Source: an uncultured Acidimicrobiales bacterium
Lineage (GTDB): Bacteria > Actinomycetota > Acidimicrobiia > Acidimicrobiales > Hopanoidiivorantaceae
Reading direction: 5' to 3'
Length of the DNA stretch: 64,000 nucleotides
Assembly (NCBI GenBank): GCA_958295755.1
Contig: OY282367.1
Location: 1,430,022-1,494,021, forward strand
This document shows positions 25,093-33,105 of this stretch, piece by piece. A model generated the notes under the pieces. The model ran no database searches, was not told where the DNA came from, and saw only the letters and a program-made list of their open reading frames with translations. How positions within the stretch are numbered: the first letter of the stretch is position 1; each line of letters starts with the position of its first letter. The position numbers and the translations under genes were made by a program.

Positions 25093-26232
25093 ATGGCGGA
25101 TTCCCCTTATCCTGAGCTGAAGAAAACCCACACCATGGCCCGCAAGGGGCGGCCGTGGACAGATTACAAACCGCCACCTGCGGCCCCGGTTTGGAATGTG
25201 CTCTGCGGGCTGGCTTCTTATTCGGTGTTGCTGGCGGCTCGTGATCTAGATGTTTTCGGCGAGCTTCAACGCAGTGGAGAGGGCACTTCAGAAGAGTTAG
25301 CTGAGCGGCTCGGTGTGTCGTCTTCGCATCTTCGCATTTTGTTGGACTCGTTGGTAGTTTTGGGTTTGCTAGACCAGTGCCGTGACATTTACGACCTCAA
25401 CGACACAGCCAAGCGATACCTTTTGGCAGACAGCCCAGCTTCTATGTTAGATCTACTGCCTGTGGCCGCTGGGCCAGCAGAGAACTGGCAAACCTTAGCT
25501 GAGACCATTCGCACTGGCGCGCCTGAATCTCCCGTGGATAAAGACACGGGATTTTATGTGCCGTTAGTAGAGGGCACTTTTGCCACACAACTTAGGGTGG
25601 CACAACGAGCCGATTTTTTCGTGGGCTACAGCAGGTTGGATTCGCCACGACTTTTAGAGCTTGGAGCTGGCGGTGCTCCGTGGTCGGTGGCGGTGCTTCA
25701 AGCGTGTGAGGGGGCCACCGCAGTGGTCAATGACCTAGACTTTGTGCTGGATGTGGCGCGGCGCAAGGTAGCAGAGCACAGTTTGGCAGAACATAACTTG
25801 GCAGATCGTTGCGAGTTCCGAACCGGCGACTACCACAATGTGCCATTAGAGCAGGGATATTTTGATCTGGTAGTGCTCGGACATATCTGCCGGGCAGAGG
25901 GGGCAGAAGGAACAGCGCGTCTGCTTGGTCGGGCCTTTGAGGCTTTGCGACCGGGCGGGCAAGTGTTCGTTACTGACTATTTCTGCGACCCGACCCGCAA
26001 ACATAACCCTCACGGCGTGCTTATGGGAGCCACCATGATGGCTAACACTCAAAGAGGTGCTACTTTCACACCACAAGAATTTCATGAGATGCTAGGGAAA
26101 GCAGGGTTTGCTCAAGCTCGCCTTGTAGAACCGATTGGATTTCAATATCTAGTGGTTGCTGCAAAGCCAGAGACACCGCAGCCAGAGACACCGAAGCCTG
26201 AAACACCGAAACCTAAGATACCGAAGCAGTGA
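25093..26232 (+). CDS. SAM-dependent (O-methyltransferase-like) methyltransferase
   Basis: 379 residues. An N-terminal winged-helix dimerisation domain (SEELAERLGVSSSHLRILLD) precedes a Rossmann methyltransferase domain with motif I LLELGAGGAPWS and the later RPGGQVFVTDYF. This resembles small-molecule O- or N-methyltransferases such as those acting on hydroxyindoles or plant-like phenols. The C-terminus is a 15-bp-periodic repeat encoding (E)TPKP units, dispensable-looking. The next gene starts at GTG inside the stop (4-bp overlap). A later ATG (MARKGRPW) is an alternative start. Confidence 0.82.
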   Translation: MADSPYPELKKTHTMARKGRPWTDYKPPPAAPVWNVLCGLASYSVLLAARDLDVFGELQRSGEGTSEELAERLGVSSSHLRILLDSLVVLGLLDQCRDIYDLNDTAKRYLLADSPASMLDLLPVAAGPAENWQTLAETIRTGAPESPVDKDTGFYVPLVEGTFATQLRVAQRADFFVGYSRLDSPRLLELGAGGAPWSVAVLQACEGATAVVNDLDFVLDVARRKVAEHSLAEHNLADRCEFRTGDYHNVPLEQGYFDLVVLGHICRAEGAEGTARLLGRAFEALRPGGQVFVTDYFCDPTRKHNPHGVLMGATMMANTQRGATFTPQEFHEMLGKAGFAQARLVEPIGFQYLVVAAKPETPQPETPKPETPKPKIPKQ

Positions 26233-27617
26233 GCGATCTGTCTGCCCAGTCTGGCACTCATCCCCCCGATTTCATAATCGTGGGCGGCGATGTGGTGACG
26301 ATGAATGCACAACGAGAGGTTCTAAATGGTGGGGCTGTCGCTGTAGCGGGCGAGTATATAGCCGAGGTAGGTGTCGCCGATGAATTCGCTATTCGCTGGC
26401 CGAATGTTCGCCGCATAGATGCCACTGAGTGCGTGATAACCCCTGGTTTCATCAATGCCCACCAGCACTTCACAGGTGATCCGCTCATTCGCAGCTGCAT
26501 TCCAGATTCTATTTCTTCGCACGAGTCCATCTTCCAGTGGGCTATTCCTGCTCACGAAGCCCACACCCCCGATGATGAAGAACTTTCAGCCACTCTTTGC
26601 GCTGCCGAAGCCGCCCTCTGCGGAGCGACAACCGTTGTAGAAGCAGGCACAGTTGCTAGCCCCGAAAGAGTAGCAGCTGGCATCCAAGCCGTTGGTATCC
26701 GTGCTGCGCTCAGCATTTGGGGGTCAGACTCAGATGGTGTGCCACATGCTGCCTCGCCTGCTGAAGTGGTCGCACGCCAGCAAGAAATGCTTGCGAAGTT
26801 CCCCGCAGGCGGGCTAGTTGAAGGCTGGATCGCCCTTGTCGGACACGACTTAGCAACAGATGAGCTACTGCAGGTTGGCACCCAAGCCGCCCGAGACGCT
26901 GGCGTGAATATGACAATGCACATCTCCCCTACTCCCGCAGACGCCGAAAGCTATCTGCAACGCACAGGCAAACGACCAATAGTTCATTTCGCTGAACTAG
27001 GCATCTTGGGGCGACATCTTCTGCTAGCCCACGCAGTCTGGCTGGATGACCAAGAGTTGCAGCTGTTGCTTGAAAGCCAAACAGCCATCGCTTTTTGCCC
27101 TTGGGCATATCTACGCCTAGGCCAAGGAGTAACCCAAGCCGGTCGCCACAGAGAATTCTGGGAACAAAACGGTCGCATCGCCCTAGGAGCCGATGCCAAC
27201 AATTCTGGCGATGTAGCCGACATCTTGAGAGTAGCTACCCTGTGCGCCGGTCTGTGGCGAGACCAAGCAATGAAACAAGACAACTTCGGTGCACAGCAAG
27301 CTTTGGAACTTCTAACTTGCTCTGGTGCTGAAGCCATAGGCAAAGCCTCAGAAATAGGCAGTCTGGAAGCAGGCAAACAAGCCGACATAGTAGTGCACGA
27401 CACATCTGGCATAGCTTGGACACCTAGAGGCGACACTGCTATGCAGCTCATCTGGGGAAGCGATGGTCGAGCTGTGCGTGATGTTTTTGTAGCGGCTAAG
27501 CAAATAGTGCGAAACGGCCAGCTAACCGGAGTGAATTTGGAAACCTTGAAAACAGAAGCAGCGAAAGCTCAGAAAGCACTTTTACGCCGGCTTAGTAGGG
27601 CTGGGGCTAGCGGATAG
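26229..27617 (+). CDS. Amidohydrolase-family deaminase, paralogue of the 17.5-kb gene
   Basis: 462 residues, GTG start coupled to the preceding gene. Metal ligands: His78 and His80 (NAHQHFTGD), His231 (TMHISP), His268 (LLAHAVW) and Asp322 (GADANN). The overall plan matches the protein at 17.5 kb, for example TPGFINAHQHFTGDPL against TPGMVNSHIHITGEPL. The two probably arose by duplication and then diverged in specificity. A nucleobase-type deamination is plausible given the BMP importer between them. Confidence 0.87.
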   Translation: MSDLSAQSGTHPPDFIIVGGDVVTMNAQREVLNGGAVAVAGEYIAEVGVADEFAIRWPNVRRIDATECVITPGFINAHQHFTGDPLIRSCIPDSISSHESIFQWAIPAHEAHTPDDEELSATLCAAEAALCGATTVVEAGTVASPERVAAGIQAVGIRAALSIWGSDSDGVPHAASPAEVVARQQEMLAKFPAGGLVEGWIALVGHDLATDELLQVGTQAARDAGVNMTMHISPTPADAESYLQRTGKRPIVHFAELGILGRHLLLAHAVWLDDQELQLLLESQTAIAFCPWAYLRLGQGVTQAGRHREFWEQNGRIALGADANNSGDVADILRVATLCAGLWRDQAMKQDNFGAQQALELLTCSGAEAIGKASEIGSLEAGKQADIVVHDTSGIAWTPRGDTAMQLIWGSDGRAVRDVFVAAKQIVRNGQLTGVNLETLKTEAAKAQKALLRRLSRAGASG

Positions 27618-27645
27618 GATGGCGGTTTTGGCAGTTATGCAGCCG

Positions 27646-28107
27646 CTATTTCCCCCAAACTTCCTGCGCCTTCGCGTAAACCCCCTGATCATGTGAAATC
27701 TCAATTACGTTGCCGTCTGGATCATAGAGAGCACAGATGTAGCCAATAGGCGGTGGCATATCACGAGGAGTCCACCAGAGGCAACCTGCTTCTTCTGCTT
27801 CAGCAGCAATCTCATCTACTCTCGCCCGATCTGGCACTTCAATGCCGATGTGTGCAAAGGGGCGCATGACACCCATCGGGCCTTTGCCTTCGTCTGAGAA
27901 AAGCTGTGCCAGCACCAAGACGAAAGGCGAATCAGGCTGGTCGTCATGTCCAAACCAGACGGCGTGGCCCATATCGTCTTGCCTCTTGTCGAGCATCTGC
28001 AGGGGCGTGAACTTTTGATACCACTCCACCGATGCTTCGATATCTTGCACTGGGAGAGCAATATGCGTCCAGCGCGCGTCTTTGGGGCCTGAAGCTACCT
28101 CAGTCAT
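27646..28107 (-). CDS. VOC-family protein (glyoxalase-like)
   Basis: 153 residues. A single VOC repeat pair: WTHIALPVQDIEASVEWYQ at the N-terminus and IGYICALYDPDGNVIEISH at the C-terminus. The His and terminal Glu are placed as metal ligands. The ATG at 28107 is chosen because GAGAGGAT precedes it; the frame extends upstream but overlaps the next VOC gene. It is convergent with the amidohydrolase gene and probably forms an operon with the second VOC gene 49 nt upstream. Confidence 0.82.
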   Translation of the reverse strand: MTEVASGPKDARWTHIALPVQDIEASVEWYQKFTPLQMLDKRQDDMGHAVWFGHDDQPDSPFVLVLAQLFSDEGKGPMGVMRPFAHIGIEVPDRARVDEIAAEAEEAGCLWWTPRDMPPPIGYICALYDPDGNVIEISHDQGVYAKAQEVWGK

Positions 28108-28156
28108 CTGATTTATCCTCTCATTTGTTTTCTTGTCGCAACTCTTGCTCGCACTC

Positions 28157-28648
28157 TTATTCGTTTGTGAAGCCTTCCGGAATCTGTGGGTCGTCACCGC
28201 CTTTGGTCCAGAGCACGAATGTGTTGCCCCAAGGGTCTTTGAAGGCACTGTTGAAGCCGTTGAACTCGGCCCAATAGTGATCCCGCCAGAGCGGCTCTGC
28301 GCCAAGGCGTTCGGCTGTGGCAAGAATGCGATCTTGAGAGTCGTCATCGCTCACAAGAATCCAGACTCGCACTCCTCGTCCATCTGTGCTCAGGTGCCTC
28401 GGCTCTACCCCTGCGGGGTCGGGATGAGGACGAGCATTGGCGACATTGTTGATGCCCATGTGGAGGTTGCCGATCTCTGAGGGTGTGCCATCATCTAGCA
28501 GAAAATGCTCCCCGGGCACGATCCTGTGGAACACGCCATCAGGGCGACCTTCTACTTCCCAGCCGAATACTTCGGCATAGAACTCACCAGAAGCCACTGG
28601 GTCGCTACTGGGTATGTCCATGAAAATGAGCGTGTTTGGATAAGCCAT
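28157..28648 (-). CDS. VOC-family protein
   Basis: 163 residues beginning MAYPNTLIFMDIPSSDPVAS, then GEFYAEVFGWEVEGRP and a C-terminal AFKDPWGNTFVLW. This is the single-fold VOC type often annotated as glyoxalase/bleomycin resistance-like. GAGGAG lies 6 nt before the ATG, which decides the start. Upstream lies a dense array of 13- and 14-bp repeats. Confidence 0.82.
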   Translation of the reverse strand: MAYPNTLIFMDIPSSDPVASGEFYAEVFGWEVEGRPDGVFHRIVPGEHFLLDDGTPSEIGNLHMGINNVANARPHPDPAGVEPRHLSTDGRGVRVWILVSDDDSQDRILATAERLGAEPLWRDHYWAEFNGFNSAFKDPWGNTFVLWTKGGDDPQIPEGFTNE

Positions 28649-28666
28649 GTTTTTCTCCTCAACTAC

Positions 28667-28750
28667 TAGCCACTGGCAGTAGCCACTAGTACTGGCCACT
28701 GGCAGTAGAGCTACTTGTGGCAAGCTACTTGTGGCAAGCTACTTGTGATT
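28667..28750. repeat. Two adjoining tandem repeats (13 bp x 3 and 14 bp x 3)
   Basis: Three 13-bp copies related to TAGCCACTGGCAG (28667-28705) are followed by three 14-bp copies of AGCTACTTGTGGCA or close variants (28709-28750). They fill the region between the divergent VOC and MFS genes. No gene is seen from 28649 to 28907. Confidence 0.9.
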
Positions 28751-28907
28751 AGGCGACTGGCGATAAGACTGCTACTTAATCGCCATCAGACATTTTAGCA
28801 GCTCTAGCTACTCGATGCTTTAGCCCCTCTTTTGTTTTCAGAGTTATTTGAGTTATTCATCGGTTTAGGATTTTTGGCAAACTAGGCTAAATGAACTGGA
28901 CACACCT

Positions 28908-30269
28908 ATGACTGACCCCACTAACAACCTGCTGGGCCGCTTGCATCGGATGTTTGGCTCAAAAGAATATTTCCGGCTTTGGCAAGCACAGTTCGTGACT
29001 TCGCTGGGCGATTGGCTCGGTCTCATCGCCATCGCCATAACCGCAGAGCGAGTGGGGTCAGAAGCAGGCTTGGCTCTGGTCATCGGAGCTCGTGTAATCC
29101 CAGGTCTGTTTTTAGGGCAGATAGCTGGCGTGCTCACCGATCGCTGGAATCGCTACCGAGTGATGATGTTCTGCGATTTCGGGCGAGCTGCGATGTTCGC
29201 CCTTCTGCCCTTCGTTGACACTATCTGGCAGCTTGTACTGGCATCGCTCATCATTGAGGCCATGACTTTGCTATGGATTCCGTCTAAAGAAGCCCTGCTT
29301 CCCACTCTCATCCCCAAAGAACATATAGCAACCGCTAACTCGCTCTCACTCGGGGCCACATACGGCACATTTCCTTTGGCCACAGCCATAATGCTGGGGC
29401 TTACAGCTTTGGCATCAAGCTTGGAAACCGCGCCCGTCTTCAGCTCTTTGCGAATAGACCAAGAAAGCCTCGGTTTCTACGCCAACACCTTGACTTTCAT
29501 ATGCTCAGGAGTGCTTGTGATATCTCTGGCGAAGATGATGCACGGAAGTGTGAAGGCAGAATCTCAGGGGCGGAAGAAAGCCGACTTCACTGCCAGCTTC
29601 AGGGAGTTTGCCGAAGGCTGGCGGTTCATCGTGATGACGCCTTTGGTGCGAGCTGTTAATTTCGGCCTCGCTACCGCTCTTTTGGGCGCAGGTTTGCTCA
29701 TTCCTCTGGGCGTTGTGTTCAACGAGGAAGTGCTAGGGGGCGGACCGACTGGCTATTCCGTTTTGGCTACTGGGCTGGGATCGGGAGTTGCGGTTGGCGT
29801 GGTAGGTGTCTCTATCTTCGGTCGGCGCATAACCTCTAGCCTCGTCCAACTGGAGGCTTTCATGATGGCACTGGCAGGGGCGAGCTTGGGGCTTATCGCC
29901 GCTGCGACTTTCTCGATTTGGGTTGGGGCTATTATCTCTATTTCGTTCTTAGGGCTTTGCGGCGGTGTTGTGTATGTGCTGGGTTTTACTCTCTTACACA
30001 CCACAGTTGATGACGATCTGCGTGGGCGAGTTTTTTCTGGTTTGTATTCTCTGATTCGCATTTGCTTGGCTGTTTCTCTGGTTTTCGGAACTTTGCTGTC
30101 TGCCCTGCTAGACAGCGTTGCGCCGAGCAAGATTTCTCTATTCGGAGCTTCGCTGACACTGCCTGGCGTGAGGCTCACTTTGTGGCTGGGTGGGTTGATT
30201 ATTGCTGGATCCAGCCTCTTTGTGCTAAAGACTTTAAACATCGAACGCAGTCGGGATGAAGCAGATTGA
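28908..30269 (+). CDS. MFS transporter
   Basis: 453 residues with about twelve hydrophobic segments. FRLWQAQFVTSLGDWLGLIA begins the first span, and the A-like loop between spans 2 and 3 is AGVLTDRWNRYRVM. This resembles the enterobactin-exporter/macrolide-efflux-like branch of MFS. Substrate cannot be assigned. It ends about 34 nt before tmk and may be cotranscribed with it. Confidence 0.85.
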   Translation: MTDPTNNLLGRLHRMFGSKEYFRLWQAQFVTSLGDWLGLIAIAITAERVGSEAGLALVIGARVIPGLFLGQIAGVLTDRWNRYRVMMFCDFGRAAMFALLPFVDTIWQLVLASLIIEAMTLLWIPSKEALLPTLIPKEHIATANSLSLGATYGTFPLATAIMLGLTALASSLETAPVFSSLRIDQESLGFYANTLTFICSGVLVISLAKMMHGSVKAESQGRKKADFTASFREFAEGWRFIVMTPLVRAVNFGLATALLGAGLLIPLGVVFNEEVLGGGPTGYSVLATGLGSGVAVGVVGVSIFGRRITSSLVQLEAFMMALAGASLGLIAAATFSIWVGAIISISFLGLCGGVVYVLGFTLLHTTVDDDLRGRVFSGLYSLIRICLAVSLVFGTLLSALLDSVAPSKISLFGASLTLPGVRLTLWLGGLIIAGSSLFVLKTLNIERSRDEAD

Positions 30270-30303
30270 GAGATGCTCATGGAGAGAAAGATGGATAGAA
30301 GAG

Positions 30304-30921
30304 ATGGGTAGATATGAAGGGAGCTTCGTGGTGTTTGAAGGCGGAGATGAGAGCGGCAAAACCACCCACGCCCGCTGGATTGCCGAACAACGCGGGGCTG
30401 TCTTTACTTTTGAGCCGGGCGGGACTGCGGAAAACGAAGAATACCGCAAAGCTCTGATGCATTCGGAAGTGTCGCATCGGACGGAGGCTCTGTTGTTTGC
30501 AGCCGATCGCGCCGAACATGTTCATAAGGTGATACGCCCGGCTTTGGAAGGTGGACGAGATGTGGTGTGCGACCGCTATATCGGCTCTTCTCTGGCATAT
30601 CAGTCATACGGGCGGGGTTTTGAGCTTGCCGACATCTGGAAGTTTTCTAAATTTGCCACCGAAGGGTTGTTGCCAGATCTGGTGTTGCTGCTGCACATTC
30701 CCTATGAGGCTTATGCAGCACGGCGACAGCAGTCATTAAAAGGCATAACGCGCTTTGATAGAGAAGCCGAAGATTTTCATCGGCGGGTACTAGAGGGGTA
30801 TCTGGATCTGGCTTCTAGGGATCGCGAAAAGTGGGTGATCATAGACGGCACGCAGACACCAGAGAATGTGAGGCTGGAAGTTTGTGAGGTTTTGACTAAG
30901 CGACTGGGTTGGGAATTGTGA
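30304..30921 (+). CDS. tmk: Thymidylate kinase
   Basis: 205 residues catalysing dTMP to dTDP. The P-loop is FEGGDESGKTTHAR (residues ~11-24), where the usual G/E-G-S reads D-E-S. The DRY motif follows in VVCDRYIGSSLAYQ, and ADRAEHVHKVIRPAL is typical. The start MGRYEGSFVVFEG is chosen to match family length. An upstream ATG at 30256 would add 16 residues. tmk next to holB is a common bacterial arrangement, and it is followed by holB here. Confidence 0.9.
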   Translation: MGRYEGSFVVFEGGDESGKTTHARWIAEQRGAVFTFEPGGTAENEEYRKALMHSEVSHRTEALLFAADRAEHVHKVIRPALEGGRDVVCDRYIGSSLAYQSYGRGFELADIWKFSKFATEGLLPDLVLLLHIPYEAYAARRQQSLKGITRFDREAEDFHRRVLEGYLDLASRDREKWVIIDGTQTPENVRLEVCEVLTKRLGWEL

Positions 30922-30985
30922 GGACTGAGCTTTTGTTCAGTAGGTTTTTGCTATTGCACGGCATGGACACGGCTACTTGTCGCGC

Positions 30986-30991
30986 TACCTT
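30986..30991 (+). promoter_or_regulatory. -10 box for leaderless holB
   Basis: TACCTT fits TAnnnT and stands exactly 7 nt before the ATG at 30999. No Shine-Dalgarno is present. Confidence 0.4.
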
Positions 30992-30998
30992 TTGAATA

Positions 30999-32048
30999 AT
31001 GGGTGATATTTCACGGCCGTGGGATGGCATAATCGGACAGCCCAAAGCTGTGTCTCTGCTGCAGTCGGCTATGGGCGCGCCTGTGCATGCGTATCTGTTT
31101 TTAGGCCCTGATGGTGTCGGCAAGCGAGATTGTGCTCGGATCTTTACGGCTGGATTGCTGTCTAGTGGGTTTACTGCGCCAAATTCCGAGCGAGTGCTGC
31201 GTTTGGCTGAGACGGAGCAACTAGCTGACTTGGTAGTCATTGAGCCTGAGGGTCGGCAGTTGCTGTCTGCTGAAGCTAAGAGGGCTATATATGAAGCGGG
31301 GCAGCCGCCAGTGGAGTGGCATCGCAAGGTGGTGCTCATCGACCGCTTTCACACTGCCACTCCAGAAGCTGCAGCTAGTCTTCTGAAAATCGTAGAAGAG
31401 CCACCTGCAGCTACGATCATGGTGTTATTAGCTCGCGAAATACCTAAAGAACATGTCACCATTGCTTCACGTTGCGTTACCGTGCAATTCTCTTCGTTGC
31501 GCCCAGAAGATATAAGTGCTTGGCTGGTATCGCAGAGTTTGACCGATGAAAATCATGCTGAAGTTTTGGCTAGAGCTGCAGGAGGTAGCCAGCGGCGGGC
31601 ACAGCTGTTGGCAACAGATGAAGGTTTTGATCGCCGACACAGCTTCTGGCAACAAGCACCTTCAAGATGTGGCACCACTGGGGCTGATGCTTGTGCCCTG
31701 ACAAGCGAACTGCAAGGGATGTTAGAAGAGGCATTAAAGCCTGTTGTGGCTGAGCACGACCAGCAGATTGCTGAGGAAAAAGAAATGGAGACGCAATTTC
31801 ACATCCGTGTCGGCGACCGCAAAGCCAGAGAAGCCCGCCAGCGAAGAGAACTGCGCCACTTTAGAGAAGAAGAGCTGCGCTGGGGGTTTTCGGTTCTGGC
31901 TGAGACATACAAGAGCGACTTGGGATATGGCAGCGTCATCAGCGAAGTCATGGAGCGTCTTCGCGAGGTCCAAACCGAGTTAATCCGCAACCCTAATGAG
32001 ACGCTAATGCTGCAGAATCTTTTCAGGAACTTGCCGAGAGTGCGCTAG
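30999..32048 (+). CDS. holB: DNA polymerase III, delta prime subunit
   Basis: 349 residues of the clamp-loader AAA+ family. IIGQPKAVSLLQSAM opens the domain. The P-loop is GPDGVGKRD with the last residue altered from T/S, as is usual in delta prime, which does not hydrolyse ATP. EAAASLLKIVEEPPAATIMVLL and the IASRCVTVQF sensor region follow. A charged coiled-coil-like segment (~260-300, KEMETQFHIRVGDRKAREAR) lies in the C-terminal part. It is located directly after tmk. Confidence 0.85.
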   Translation: MGDISRPWDGIIGQPKAVSLLQSAMGAPVHAYLFLGPDGVGKRDCARIFTAGLLSSGFTAPNSERVLRLAETEQLADLVVIEPEGRQLLSAEAKRAIYEAGQPPVEWHRKVVLIDRFHTATPEAAASLLKIVEEPPAATIMVLLAREIPKEHVTIASRCVTVQFSSLRPEDISAWLVSQSLTDENHAEVLARAAGGSQRRAQLLATDEGFDRRHSFWQQAPSRCGTTGADACALTSELQGMLEEALKPVVAEHDQQIAEEKEMETQFHIRVGDRKAREARQRRELRHFREEELRWGFSVLAETYKSDLGYGSVISEVMERLREVQTELIRNPNETLMLQNLFRNLPRVR

Positions 32049-32154
32049 AGCTTCATCTGCTTTCTAAAATTCCCAACACAAGCTAGCCCTCCAACCAGCA
32101 TCTCTCTCGCTATTCAACTCTGAACCCACCAAACCACTTTAGAATTAATGTTGC

Positions 32155-32227
32155 GCCCAGGTAGCTCAGTCGGCAGAGCGATTCACTCGTAATGAATAGG
32201 TCCGGGGTTCGATTCCCCGCCTGGGCT
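32155..32227 (+). tRNA. tRNA-Thr (anticodon CGT)
   Basis: A 73-nt cloverleaf: acceptor GCCCAGG/CCTGGGC, anticodon stem ATTCA/TGAAT with loop CTCGTAA (anticodon CGT, reading ACG), and T arm GGGGTTCGATTCCCC. CCA is not encoded. A TAGAAT at 32140-32145 ends 9 nt before the tRNA and may be its -10. Confidence 0.95.
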
Positions 32228-32262
32228 CACCTTGCTAAAGCACAGACCTTGACAAAAGGAGA

Positions 32263-33066
32263 CTAGTTGCTAGAACTCAACTGTTGTCGGAGGCGGCGCA
32301 TGCCGGCTAGCCAGCGGTCGTGGTCATCTGCTCTGTAGCGTGCGTATTTGTGCACTTGGGGGTGAGGCAAGATGAGGAAGCGGCCGTCTTGCATAGATTC
32401 CATTACTATGTCGGCCACATCTGAGGGCATCAACACGCCGTCAACTCCTGCGGCAACGGCAGCATCTTCGGTGAACATGGCTGTGCGAACACCCTGCGGA
32501 CAAAGCACTGAGATTTGCACGCCGCCGTTGGCATAAGCACCGCCGCCATAGGTTAGTGACAACCACTCCCCCACAGCCACAGCCCCGTGCTTCACCACCG
32601 AATATGAAAGCGAACTCATCTCTGTCAGTAGCCCAGCGGCCGAAGCAGTAATAGCAAAAAATCCACTGCCTCGCTCTTTCATCTTCGGTAGCAACACCTG
32701 TGCCGCATAAACATGCGCCATAGTGTTTACCTGCCAGTTCTGCTCCCAGTCGTGAGCCGATGTCTCTAACCCACCCGTAGCCACGATGCCCGCGTTGGAA
32801 CAATAGATGTCTACTTCACCCACTGTCTCTGCCACTTCTGTCAATGCAGCTTCTACCTCAGCCTGCTTGCCAACATCAGCACGAATAGCCATGCCCCGCC
32901 CTATATCCTTAGCCACTCGCTGAGCCGCTTCCAAGTTCACATCTACCAAAGCCACAGCCGTAGCCCCCTCAGCCGCAAACCGCCGTGCCAGTCCCTCGCC
33001 AATCCCCGACCCTCCACCCGTAACAACAGCAACCTTCCCCTTCACTGGATTCAAAACTTCACCCAT
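32263..33066 (-). CDS. Short-chain dehydrogenase/reductase (SDR)
   Basis: 267 residues of the classical SDR type. The cofactor motif is TGGGSGIGEGLA near the N-terminus, followed by YCSNAGIVATGG. The catalytic pair is in SLSYSVVKHGAVAV (Tyr-x3-Lys), with Ser upstream in ITASAAG. The Asp in LVDVN suggests NAD(H). The start MGEVLNPVKGKVAVV is preferred; an ATG eight codons upstream exists. It is divergent from the methyltransferase gene of the defence island. Confidence 0.88.
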   Translation of the reverse strand: MGEVLNPVKGKVAVVTGGGSGIGEGLARRFAAEGATAVALVDVNLEAAQRVAKDIGRGMAIRADVGKQAEVEAALTEVAETVGEVDIYCSNAGIVATGGLETSAHDWEQNWQVNTMAHVYAAQVLLPKMKERGSGFFAITASAAGLLTEMSSLSYSVVKHGAVAVGEWLSLTYGGGAYANGGVQISVLCPQGVRTAMFTEDAAVAAGVDGVLMPSDVADIVMESMQDGRFLILPHPQVHKYARYRADDHDRWLAGMRRLRQQLSSSN

Positions 33067-33105
33067 ACCACAAACTCTATTACATGACACCTCAAAACAA
33101 CTTAG

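Noticed and set aside
30304..30327. Altered thymidylate-kinase P-loop (GGDESGKTT) as a sign of inactivity
   Set aside because: The GKT core, DRY motif and length are intact, and variation at this position is tolerated in the family.
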